In this document: positions 21,417 to 32,810 of the stretch, piece by piece | How the letters are laid out: each line of letters starts with the position of its first letter | Position numbering within the stretch: the first letter of the stretch is position 1 | Assembly: GCF_030272615.1 (NCBI RefSeq) | Contig: NC_081408.1 | Location: 64,412,614 to 64,476,613 of the forward strand | Source of the DNA: Cryptomeria japonica | Lineage: Eukaryota; Streptophyta; Pinopsida; Cupressales; Cupressaceae | Direction: 5' to 3' | Length of the DNA stretch: 64,000 nucleotides | Position numbers and translations under genes: made by a program | The notes under the pieces: model-generated | What the model was told of the DNA's origin: nothing | Seen by the model: the letters and a program-made list of their open reading frames with translations, nothing else | The model's database searches: none

Positions 21417-23813
21417 TTGAAAGACAAAGAAGTTTCAACTGATCAACAACAAAGATTTGATATTCTTGATCAGCTGAAGCACATTTGTGTTAAAATTCCG
21501 TTGCTGCAAGCAGTAAAGGATGTCCCAATATATGGTAAAGCATTAAGAGACGCATGCCTAAAGAAATCTGACAGAAAGAAAAATGATCCACAAACAGTTC
21601 ATGTTATGGGTCAATTGGCTAATATTATGTTAGGAAAAATTGCTATTCCAAAGTATTCTGATACAGGCAGTCCTGTTGTGAGTATAGTCATTAATGGCAG
21701 TCAAATAAAAAATGTTTGAGTTGATCTAGGGGCAGCGATTAATGTAATGACAAGGGAAGTAATGAAACATCTAGAGATAGATAGCTTAAGGGCTACATCC
21801 ACAATTCTTCAACTTGCTGATGGCTCTGCAGTAAGACCTGATGGTATGATAGAAGATATAGTGGTCATTCTAGATTCCTAGGAATATCCTGCAGACTTTA
21901 TGATTTTATCCCCAAAAGCAACATTGGGGGGATATCTAGTCATTTTGGAAAGACCATGGCTTGCCACAGCTGATGCATATATTGGGTGTAGATCAGGAGA
22001 CATGACTATTTCAGATGGTAGTTCCACAAAAACGTTGGCTTTGTATTCCCCTGCACAGCCTCAGCTTGAGCAGCAGTAGGCTGTTTGGCCTATTTTGGGA
22101 GAGGAATCTGAAGAAATTGACTCTATTAATCACCTTATGATGATTAATCGAATTCCACTCATGCAGTTATATGATGAAGAATCAATTCTTTATAAGGTTC
22201 TAACAAATGAATTAATAGAAGACCAAGAATTAGAGGAATTGGTTCCGAATATTGCAGGATTGGATTTTCCTGCAGCCACTGATATCTTGCATAACTTGTT
22301 GCCACGGGAATTGTCATATTCTCATGTTTCTGATATAAAATAGATTGATCTTACTATCAAGATAGAGGTTGAATTGAATAAATATTTGAACATCAATAAG
22401 AATATAACAGATACTCAGAAAGATAGCTTGGTGGACTTACTAAAACTCCATAGAAATGCCTTTGCATGGGATTACAAGGATATGAATGGAATTGATCCAG
22501 CAGTTTGTACTCATCGCATTTACATAAAGGATGATTGTTTCCCCCTCAGACAACCTCAAAGAAAAGTCAATCCTGCCCTGAAGGAGATAGTTAAAGAAGA
22601 ATTGCAGAAATTGTTGAAAGTTGGGTTTATCTATCCTATCTTTGACAGTCAATTGGTATCACCTTTGGTGATAGTTCCTAAAAAGGGAGGCAAATGGAAA
22701 GTATGTGTTGATTATAGAGCTTTGAACTTAGCTACAAGGAAGGATCATTTTCCACTGCCATTTGTGGATCAAGTATTGGATTCTCTTGCTGGTAAGAGAT
22801 ATTTTTCATTTCTGGATGGATTTAGTGGTTATAATCAGATACAAATAGCTCCTGAGGATCAGGAGAAAATAACATTTACTTGTCCATGGGGCACTTATGT
22901 ATATTTTGTTCTTCTTTTTGGGTTGTGTAATGCTCCAGCCACTTTTCAAAGGGCAGTCATCAATATTTTTTCTGATATTTCTCAAGACGTTATGGAAATT
23001 TACATGGATGACTTTACAGCCTATGGTTTTGAATTTGATAAAGCATTGGGTAATTTGAAGAAAGTTTTGTAGTGGTGTGAAGACTATAACTTGTCTCTAA
23101 ATAGTGAAAAGTGTTTCATTATGATGGAAGAAGGAATAGTCCTTGGTCATCATATATCTGTACAAGGCATACAAGTGGATCCAACAAAGATTGAGGTTAT
23201 TCAGCATATTAATGACCCTATGAAGCAGAAAGATGTGAGAAGTTTTCTTGGCCATGCTGGATACTACAAAAGGTTTATCAAAGATTTCAGCAAAATTGCA
23301 AGTCCCTTATATACATTGCTTACTAAAGATGCAGAATTTAGATGGACCTCAGCATGCAATGAAGCTTTTTTAAATCTTATGCATGCTTTGACTCAAGCAC
23401 TAGTTCTAAAAGGACCTAATTGGTCTCTACCATTCCAAATCCATACTGATGCATCTGATTATGCTATAGGAGTAGTGCTAGGACAAAAAATTGACAAGTT
23501 GGAAAATGCAATATATTATATCAGCAAGAATTTGCAAGGACCTGAATTGAATTATACAGTTACTGAAAAGAAAATGCTAGTTGTCATATATGTCCTTAAC
23601 AAGTTTAGACACTATATCATAGGGTATCCAATATTTGTGCATACAGATCATACTACAATTAGATATCTCATGAATAAGCCATCCATCATCGATAGACTGG
23701 CTCACTGGTTATTGTTGATGTAGGAATTTGATATCACAATTGTTGATAAGCCAGGGAAGTCTAATGTTGTTGCAGACTATCTTTCACGTCTTCAATTGTA
23801 GGAAGACTCTACA
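21417..23813 (+). pseudogene. Athila-like protease, reverse transcriptase and RNase H
   Basis: One frame with interrupting stops. The retropepsin core lies around 21650-22000, with VDLGAAINVMTREVMKHL; the active site reads D-L-G, usual for Athila. Reverse transcriptase spans about 22500-23070, with VIVPKKGGKWKVCVDYRALN, FLDGFSGYNQIQIAPEDQ and the catalytic box IYMDDF near 23000. The connection and RNase H domain follow (23091-23810), with FQIHTDASDYAIGVVLGQ and a DHTTIRYLMNK segment. Stops are TGA 21717 and TAG 21879, 22077, 22341, 23070, 23721 and 23799. Catalytic residues are still in place, so decay is by nonsense changes rather than loss of domains. Confidence 0.88.
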
Positions 23814-25307
23814 ATGATAGATGACACTTTTCCAGATGAGCATTTGTTTCTCATACAGGCTCATACTCCTTGGTGTGCTGATATTGCCAACTATTTAGCT
23901 GCAGCTAAGATGCCAATTTCTTTTTCTCCTAAAGAAAGAAGGTTGCTAGTTGAAAAAAGTTTTAACTTTTCATGGATTGCTGATTGTTTATTTTATACTG
24001 GACTTGATCAAGTCATGCAAAGATGTGTCAGAGAGGATGAAACATATGACATCTTGTATGCATGTCATGATGAGCCATGTGGAGGTCATTTTGCTGCCAA
24101 AAGAACATCACTGAAAATGCTCAATACTGGTTATTACTGGCCCACACTACATAAGGATGCAGCTCAATACACAAGGAAGTGCGACAGATGTCAGCGAATG
24201 GGCAGACCTACAAAATCTGATGAGATGCCACTATATCCTCAAATATCTATTACACCATTTGACAAATGGGGATTAGATTTTGTTGGCCCCATTGATCCAC
24301 CTTCGAATGGTAAATCTTATATCTTGGTATGTACAGATTATGTGACAAAATGGGTAGAAGCTAGAGCTATGCAATATGCAAGAGACAATAAGGTAGCTGA
24401 ATTTCTCTATGAAGAAATATTTACAAGGTATGGAGTACCTAGGGAAATTGTCTCAGATCAGGAACCTCAATTTACATCCACATTGATAAAAGCTTTGGTC
24501 AATGAATACAATATAAGACACAAGAAATCTACTCCATATCATCCACAGTCTAATGGTCAAGTAGAAGTTACCAATAGAGAGCTTGAGGTTATTCTTACAA
24601 AAATAGTATCTATCTACAAGAAAGATTGGTCTAATCAGCTTTCAAAGACAATTTGGGCATATAGAACCACATGGAAAACACCAATTGGATTCACACCTTT
24701 TGAGATGGTTTATGGCAAAACAACAATGATGCCTATTGAATTTGAGCATAAAACCTTGAGAACAACTCTACAACTAAATATGACATTGTCTGAAGCACAG
24801 AAGGAACACATTCAACAGTTAAATGCTCTTGATGAATGAAGAAAGATAGTTGTTCAACAGACAGAGTTGATTCAAAACCAAAGAGCCAGATGACATGATA
24901 AATATATCAGAGAAAAGAAATTCAAAGTTGGTGATTGGGCACTCTTGTATGATTCTAGATATAAGGATGCTATGGGAAAACTCCAAACAAGGTGGTTAGG
25001 TCCTTATGAGGTAGAAGAAGTTTTTCACAATGGAGTAGTTCGGTTGTCCACAATAGATCCCGTTCACTTCAAACTCTTAGTAAATGGACACTGACTATGA
25101 CTTTATCACAAGCCAGCTACTAGAGAAGAGTTCCTGCAGCAGTTTGCTCCTCAAAATGAAATACAAGTTCCTGCAGCAACTGGCAAGATTCCTGCAACAA
25201 CTGTCAATGCTTCAGTATCAATTCATGAGTTTCCTGTTGCATTTGAGCATGTTGATAAAGGTGATGTTCCTGTAGCCTCTGTAGTGAACTTATTTACTAT
25301 ATCATAA
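23814..25307 (+). pseudogene. Athila-like integrase
   Basis: A 341-codon open segment holds most of the integrase. The zinc-binding H-H-C-C domain lies at about 24070-24205 (HDEPCGGHF ... CDRCQRMG). The catalytic core has WGLDFVGPI, VSDQEPQFTS and NGQVEVTNRELE, so the D-D-E residues are all visible. TGA codons at 24837 and 24891 break the C-terminal domain, where KVGDWALLYDSRYKD is the usual chromatin-side segment. After TGA 25092 and 25098 the frame continues to TAA at 25305, encoding five short VPAAT-like repeats. Integrase joins the cDNA ends to the genome. Confidence 0.88.
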
Positions 25308-25756
25308 TAAAATAATTCCATGAGGAATATTGTTCTCCGTACATAAAATTCCATCCACTACACTCCATCCCACTTTCTTACCTATCACTTCTTTTCATTT
25401 CGCCATCATTTTCACCCAATTGCAAGTATGTGTATATTGTACTTTATTTTAATTATGCATTTATTAGGTCATTATGATTTTAATTCTGTTTTAATCCACT
25501 CTAAACCAAAAATCTTGTCAGTCTGTGTGGACATGTGCTAAGATAAGTTGGGGGGGTACTTTATGGTCCTTTATTGTCCTTTTTCCCAGTAAGATTAATT
25601 ATCCTGAACTGATTTCCTAACTGACATTATTTATAATGATTATTATTTCACGTGAGTGAATAATAAGTTCTGCCACCAAATTTAAAGTATGTAGATTTTA
25701 GCTTTTGTGAATCTGTCAAACATTTTGGTGAAACTACAGAATTATCAGAGTAAAAG
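25308..25756 (+). other. Athila-like spacer between pol and ORF3
   Basis: AT-rich sequence with no ORF of note. It contains agataagttggggggg (about 25539-25554), resembling the 3' polypurine tract, before ORF3. Confidence 0.5.
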
Positions 25757-28088
25757 ATGGGTGGTGATCGGATTCGCCATGAACCAACTATCCATGAAGG
25801 GTTGTTGTAGGATGTTGTCTGTGTGCATTATTTCCAAAACCACAGCTAGCTGGATTATTTCTTGAGAATTAGGGATTTAAATGATGAAATAGCTACAGAA
25901 TTTATGCATTCTTTTGACAAAGGAAAAGCTACAGTTAAGGGGTTGAGGGTAATTGTTACAAAGCAGTGAATTGCAGAGGTCATAGGGTTGTTGCAGGAAA
26001 GAGAACTCTTTCCAGAATCAAAGGATGCAAGGAGTGCCAGGGCAGAGTTCACAATTCCTACTGATAGACCCTTAATGGTGGATAGGCAAGGGACTAGAAG
26101 GGTTCCTTTGCCAGCACATTGGCCTCAGGTAGCTCTATATTTAATGAAATATATTACCTGTGAAGGATGGTATTCAAATCTCCATTCGCCTCACTTCAAG
26201 TTACTTAGTCATCTACGTCATGACCGGTGAGTTAATGTCCCAAATTTCTTGTATCATCTCATTTCTATAAGTGCTAAGGAGACTAAAAAATATGGAAATC
26301 GCTCAATTAGCCATCATAGACTAGTGAAGTTGCTGGTACAACGGTTCCTGAGAGATGTTTCACAGATGGAATGGGGTGTGTTTGAAGATATTTTGCAATT
26401 TAGGGTAGATGAAGCCCCTATTGAAAATAATCCGCCGGTTCAAGAAGAGAGTTCCAGAAGGTCTTTCTAGTTAAGATGAGGGTTTGCTGGTTGCTGAAGG
26501 AGCTGCAATTATTTTAGAAGAAAATATTGAAGAAGAGTCAATCGAAGGACAACTCTCTACCTCTCTTCAAGGAGGTTCACCTGTTTTGCAGAGGGAAGGA
26601 AAATAATTGGAAAAGGAGGAGCCAGATGAAGAATTTGTTATCCGGCCGTAGGAAGTGCATAACCCTCCTACAGCGAAGAGGCATCGAACAAAAACAAAAA
26701 CACTTGTGTCTATTTCAAAAGTTTATGTGAGGAGAACAAGAAGGAGGACGTAGAAGAGTCAACCAATGAGTAATCTAGCAGAGGTGATTGCAGTAGAAAC
26801 TTCAGAAGAAGAAGATGCTATAGAGAAGTAAATTCAAGAAAACCCTACAGAAGAGGAAATCCAAGAAAAAATTCAGGAAGAAGTTGTAATGGATAAGCTT
26901 GCAAATCTGGCTTTAGTGGCATTGCAATGTGAGGAGATTATTGATGATGTTCCATAGTAACCTAAAGAAAACATGGGAGATATGCCAATCCAGAATGAGG
27001 AAGTTATTGAAGAAATCCCACAGTCTAAGGTAGGACCCATAAGAACTCCTTCATCCCTAACTAGTTTATCAATTTCTTTAACATTCTTTAGGCAATGGGA
27101 AATAGAGAAGGATAGGTTGCAAGGGATAATTAATAAGCAGCAAAAATAGATTGAAAAAAAAGATAATAGAATTTAAAAATTGGAGACTAAGGTAGAAGAG
27201 ATTTATGGTATGGTTCTTGAGATAATGCAGTGTAGGGCTCCCCCAAGAATTTATGCAGTGCACTTGAAAGAATGGTATTTGAATTTCAGATTAAACCGCA
27301 TAGTAAGGGATCTTAATCCATCCTTGGAAACACCTGAGGAATTCTATCATGCTTATCAAACCTCCCCACATTTTGTAAAGAATCTGTTATGTGAATTATA
27401 TTTACATAATTATGCTATACCCCAGGACAGAGAATGGAATCCTTTGTTGTACATTAGGGATATCCATCTCAGAGCTCTAATGTCTTGGATACAAAATGAA
27501 ATGATTATAGGACCACAAGCCAGGGAGTTTGTAAAATTGGAACTTCACTGTCCATTGCCATTGAGGAGGGAATCAGAAGCACCCAGGGTTCTGTATTATG
27601 ATTGGCAAAAGTTGCTAATAAGAGATGATGTTAGTATGATAGTACTTTCAATGAGAGAGGAAGTCTATCAAGTGTATGAGCAATTGGTTCATACCCAAAG
27701 AACAACAACACTAGAAGGACTAACTCAACGCTAGAATCATCTACCAGATCATTTAAAACTGGGAGAACCCTACTCATTACAAAATTTTCATGCAGCTATA
27801 CAGAGAGCCTCCAAGTACATACAACTAGGCAGGGAGAAATCCAATAACTGGTTGCCATTAATCTTTCAGCCTCCTATCCTTATGTGGCCACTTTTGGCAT
27901 GCCAACCAACATAATAGAATTATGATGTAGATGTGGAAGAAATAGCTAGATGGTTCAGGTTGGAGAAGATGAAGGGATTTTATTTGAATTTTCCTTCCAA
28001 GGGAACCGGATAGGACACTGTTGGTGATTTCAGAGTTTCAACAAAAATAAAAAAAATTTCTTTTGCTGCAGGAGCAACAAACCCTTAA
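25757..28088 (+). pseudogene. Athila-like ORF3 (position of the env-like ORF)
   Basis: From the ATG at 25757 (MGGDRIRHEP) a frame runs with few stops to 26470, then a frame change leads into another frame ending at TAA 28086-28088, inside the polypurine region. Total about 775 codons. The N-terminal part (25860-26460) is a helical domain including HWPQVALYLMKYITCEGWY. The middle is acidic and basic low-complexity sequence. A coiled coil (about 27090-27230) and a second domain follow, with PRIYAVHLKEWYLNFRL and LRALMSWIQNEMIIGPQ. I see no signal peptide or membrane segment, so it is not a typical envelope protein. Its role is unknown. Stops at 26468, 27732 and elsewhere are mainly TAG. Confidence 0.6.
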
Positions 28089-28100
28089 AGTTGGGGGGCA
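28086..28100 (+). other. Athila-like polypurine tract
   Basis: taaagttggggggca directly abuts the 3' LTR start TGATAAGT and is the expected plus-strand primer. Confidence 0.8.
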
Positions 28101-29336
28101 TGATAAGTCGGTGTATTGACATATTTTTTATTAGGACTCTTAGGTTTTTAGTACCTTTTGGGTTGCATTGTGATAGTAAAATATTGTGAATCGACTATAT
28201 GTAATCCATGTTTTAAAATTGAACTTAAGAAATCGTGTTTGAACCTTGTTTGTTAATTCCTGCAGCCATGCCAATTTCTTCCTACAACCAAATGGTTTGT
28301 CCCTGAGATATGCGAATTATCTAGGATAATTTCATATGAGTTAATGAATGTATTAGTTAAGTAAAATACATATGCATGTCCTTGTATATTGTTTCTGTTT
28401 TAGTGTAGATAATAATTGATGATGCGGTGGAGAATTTTCTTTCACGCCTAAGGACTGGAGAATCACGTTCAGATAGCTAGAGGTCAAACTGAAGGAGATT
28501 CAAGTGAGCGCAATCTATGGCATAATCGGAGTAGTTGTACTTCACCATGGGAGTTTAACTCTAGTGCATGTTTAATTTTCAAAATATCTCTTTGGCATGC
28601 AAAGACTGTGGTTTAGTTTCAGATCCACAGTTCCTGTAGCCAAGCTCTCTGTTATCCCCTTCATCTGATAGCTATCCGCCTCTTCTTCTGGGTGTAACTG
28701 GAGCTGTCCATTGTAGTTTGTCTTTTCTTTATAATAAGCTCTTACTTATTTTCTAAGTTAGACAAAATGGAAAGGGATTGAGTAGAGTTTTTGTTACGCA
28801 TTCTGAATTTTCTTTTTTAGAATATGTAATCATCTTTCAGGAAGAAATGAATAAAAAAATGATATTCTGATCTATATCTTTGCTGAGAGTTTGATATCAC
28901 TCATCCAAGGGGTACCACTTGGTGAGTGATCCTATATTTATGATTATTGAAGTTAGTTTTTACTTACTTGCAGTAGAAGTTCATGACTGGATTGTTCCTG
29001 TAGCCACTGGAAACAGATCCTTTGATTGTTCCTGCAGCCAAGGCAGAACGGTGTGATTCCTATTATTTTCGTTAGATCTTTTCAACAGAGTTTTGTAAAG
29101 CTTTCATTTAGCCTTTTATGATTTCCATTCTTTCCTTTCCTATAGTAATTAAGAATAATCATTAAAGGAGCTTAGTGCATATATATTGCAGACCTATTTT
29201 AATTTTTACGTTCCTGGATTGACAACTAAATGAACACCACCCATGAGGATAGTAAACTCTACCATATGAATGTCCAAAATTTGGATTGATATTTCAATTA
29301 GGGGTATTATTATTGTCATTATAGTTGGGGTAGACA
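28101..29336 (+). repeat. Athila-like 3' LTR (1236 bp)
   Basis: It starts TGATAAGTCGGTGTATTGAC and ends GGGGTAGACA, followed by the ACTGT duplication. It matches the 5' LTR apart from scattered substitutions and small gaps. Confidence 0.9.
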
Positions 29337-29341
29337 ACTGT

Positions 29342-31327
29342 GATATGCTTTCTAGCTGATATTCACACTCCCTTATCTTCTTATCAATGTCTATAGTGAA
29401 CTTGGGCAAAATTAGACATGATTTGTGTATATTTCCTCCATCAATAACATCCTAAATATATTTTAGTGTAGTAACTGAACTAACTCTATCATCTTCAATC
29501 ATTTTCAAACATTGGTTTAGCTTCATTTCATTGAATTGATTCAAGACTTTAATATTTGCAGCCTTCTCCAAAGAATCAAAGTGAGTACCAACAACAACTA
29601 ACAAACCTTTGAGTTTATCAGAGGGATTAGATGAGTCCAGTTTAAAAGATGTCATGATTTTTTCTAGCATATTCCTTGCCAATGATATTAGCTCCTTGTT
29701 TGCAAAATGGGACTTAAGAAAGTCCTCACTCACTTTGGCTTGAGCTAGGGTTTCTAATTTGAGTGCTTGAATAATAGATAGAGAACTCAAGTCAATCGGG
29801 CCTTGGCCAAAATCATCTAGTTTAGCAGCAACTTATTTCCCTTTAACAATACTAGTGTCATTTGCCACTATTATCAGACCCTAATTTTCCTTCTCCTCAC
29901 CTTTCTTCTTATCTACAACTTCTACACTCTCGACATCTATTGACTCCTCAACTTATTTTTTAGACACAACTTCTATAGTTGGGGGGTCATGAATAACATC
30001 ACCGAAGGTATCATTTGCACCATCATCATTATCAGTCAGAGTTTGATCATTAGTATATCCTTCTAGAGTAACTTTCTTAGGTGACTAATCCTTTTTATTA
30101 CCAGGGACAACTCTATTCACATCCAAAATAGATGTATCTTGCTTGTGTTCTTTCGGATTCACATAAACTCTCTGATCTATCAAAAATTGTCTCAAAATTA
30201 TTTATGTTTCCTTGATCACTTCAACTTTATTCCCTACCATAAGATTGTTCACCCTTTTCTTTCTTCAAAATATATCCTTGGCAAGTTTTAGTAACTGAGT
30301 GACTTCATCTCTAGAAATAACAGAGGATAGATTTACTACCACATATTCTTTTATTTTCTCATCGTCTTGACTGGCGTTAAGCCTTCTTGCATCCAAAATA
30401 TCATATAGACTTTTAGGGATCATAGATGTGAGTTCCATTAGTGTCTTGCTATATACATCCATATATTCTATAATGGCTTCTTCAACTACCCTCTTATCCT
30501 TGTCATCATAACTCTCATAATATATAGATACATTATTCAGATTCCCATGCTTAAGAATTTCATCTATTAACTCTTTTAAAGTCAATGGGGGCAATAATTC
30601 AAATGTGCCTTCTATCTTACCACATTTAGAAGCTTCATCTAAATCACATTTCTTCTTCTTTTTGGCTCTTGCCTTTTCGCATGAATCACTTTTAGCTCTT
30701 GGCTTCTTTGTTTGTTGAGCTCCACCGGATTGTGACTTCTTCACCACTCTAGTGTAGGTGGCTGTCTTTTTCACCTATTTGACTACCTCATTAGACTTTG
30801 TCTCCATGTCATTGGTAGTGGCATCAACATATACTCTTTAAGATTTCTACTTCCTTCTCTTCTCCTCCCTACCAGTTGATGATGTATATTGTGATTTAGG
30901 TGGAGGAGTGGGCTTCTAGACACCAGAAGTAGGTGCAGACTGTATCTACTTTGTCTTCACCTACTTCAGAGGAATGACACCAAGTTTAATCTTCTTTTCC
31001 TTTTCCATGTCTTCCTCCTTCTGGATATTCTGATCTCTTTCCTTCTGCATCGCCTCCTTGGATAAGCCCATCTATTCTGTGAGCTCTTCAACTTCTCTCC
31101 TTAATTTTCTCTTTCTAGCAGGTCTAGTAAACATTTTTTGTAAGCTAAGGTCTTTCTTTTGATGTACTAAATATCTCCTCCTTTTCATCTACTAGTTGAC
31201 TCAATAGATGAGCATATGCATCAAGTGTAATAGCATCCACCTCATATCCCATGGGAATGATCCAGATAGTCCTTGGTTCAACTGCCTCCATATGACATTG
31301 GTCCTTATCGACCATGAAGCAGATAGT
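29342..31327 (-). pseudogene. Element C ORF2, middle piece
   Basis: Reading down the minus strand from the B insertion site, the segment starts ICFMVDKDQCHMEAVEPRT (about 31320-31260), equivalent to CFMVDIDTCMMEAIDPRT in B. A charged linker with Lys/Glu runs and Pro-rich patches follows. The frame 30774-30265 holds a basic stretch (KKPRAKSDSCEKARAKKKKK) and the conserved domain LTLKELIDEILKHGNLNN, also found in A and B. The frame 29790-29452 is helical. Several stops and shifts break it. No enzyme motif. The gene goes on at 39057 (N-terminal side) and 18312 (C-terminal side). Confidence 0.65.
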
Positions 31328-31332
31328 TTTCT

Positions 31333-32497
31333 TGATAAACTTATAAGGTACTGAGAGCGGGGGTGAATCAGTGCAAGAAAAAGCCTTAAGAATCTAATTA
31401 CACCTCTTAACAACTTTAAAATCAATAGGCATGCAAGGAAAATAATCAAATAAGAAAACACTACATAAAACATGCCAACCGCAACACAATGATTTATACG
31501 TTGAAACCCAAAATGGAAAAACCACGGTGGGAGTTAGAACCCACAAGATTCAATATCTACAGAATAGAAATCTATGACTGGTTAAGGTCTTACAAATATG
31601 CCCTTTTAGGAGAAAACCCTGTTAGGAGTCACCTGATGAAGGGATTTGCTATCATGAGCCCTGTTAGGATCTATGCCCTATTACTAGAAACCTCACAAGA
31701 CGATTTAAACTAAGATGTTGAGATACCCTGTTAGAGGATTTACAGATTAAGGCCTATCAGGACCTACCCAGTTAAGGGATTTGACTAATGCAACTGTTAG
31801 GATAACAAAAATTCCATGATCTTCTTATAACAATTTTGTGTCTGATAAGATCCTCTTGAGTTCCTCCAAAACTTCAACAAAACATCAATACAAAGCTTCA
31901 CTAATCACTGCATAATCAAAATATCAATATTTTCCTTTGATCTCATACCTCATCTCATAACTCATCACACTTTTTATAGACATCAACTTAGTCAGCTCAT
32001 AATCTTGTAACAATTTCCTAGGTTCAATGAATCTAAACAAAATTATATTACATGCCTTACTTATGTCGGCCATCGACATAACAAACCAAAAATAAAACAA
32101 AATTGTACCGGTTTACTAATCTTAGTGACTTTATCACTACTGGTTAAATGTTCTTCTAGATAGCCTACTATGTACAAAAAATATCAATCATCCTGTTGAA
32201 TCTACTAATGTGGTCATGAATATACCACTAAATACTTGTCTCCATCACTCCTGTAAAATCGCATCATCCCACTCTTCATCAATTGCATGTACCGGTTGCT
32301 TCAATGCAACTTTGTTCTAGTTAACCGGTTGAGGACCTATTTGCCAGTTCACTTGGAAATTGTCTTCTCTACTGGTTAATCTTTACTGATTGTCTTATAA
32401 GACTTATGTGACTATAAAAACATAGTTTCCATCATTGAAAACATAGAACAAGTCACCAATCAACTCTTTACACCAAAACATCAACATCAAGCCAACA
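31333..32497 (-). repeat. Element B 3' LTR (1165 bp)
   Basis: It aligns with 37946-39051. It contains the shared module at 31496-31532 (minus), an array of cct(g/a)ttaggag-like words (31570-31800) and a TATAAAAA box at 31971-31978 (minus). Confidence 0.9.
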
Positions 32498-32722
32498 ATC
32501 TCCCCCTTTGGCATTGATGGCAACACTTAGGAAAAATTTGTCTAAGTGTGCAATATAAAAATTGACTCTATTCATGACACATACTCCCCCTTAGCAATTA
32601 CATGCTATTACAAAAAATTAAACCATTACAAGACTCATACTACTACTCCCCATTATGATTACAATAAAATTTTGACTAACTCTTTTCAACAACTACTCCC
32701 CCTTTGACAACAATGACAAAGG
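32498..32722 (-). other. Element B paired polypurine tracts
   Basis: On the minus strand gccatcaatgccaaaggg followed by ggagat (32498-32522) abuts the 3' LTR. A second, tttgtcattgttgtcaaagg followed by gggagtag (32695-32722), lies about 175 bases upstream. Confidence 0.75.
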
Positions 32723-32810
32723 AAAGTAAATGCATGAAAAGATAAATACATTTACATCAAATTGCACCAAAATTGCATAGAATATATAGATATAGGAGTT
32801 CAAAATGTTT

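Larger units (their letters stand above)
18318..29336 (+). mobile_element. Athila-like Ty3/gypsy retrotransposon, 11.0 kb, complete with TSD
   Basis: LTRs at 18318-19561 and 28101-29336 flank gag, protease, RT, RNase H, integrase and a third ORF. The target duplication ACTGT is exact (18313-18317 and 29337-29341). The primer site TGGCACCATTGCTGGGGA resembles the tRNA-Asp-type site of Athila elements, and the polypurine tract AAAGTTGGGGGGCA abuts the 3' LTR. Domain order PR-RT-RH-INT is Ty3/gypsy, and an extra ORF after pol is the Athila layout. At least 19 in-frame stops between gag and the end of pol make it non-autonomous today. Confidence 0.9.

Noticed and set aside
25757-28088. Viral envelope gene
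   Set aside because: The position fits the env-like ORF of Athila elements, but no signal peptide, furin-type site or membrane anchor is visible.
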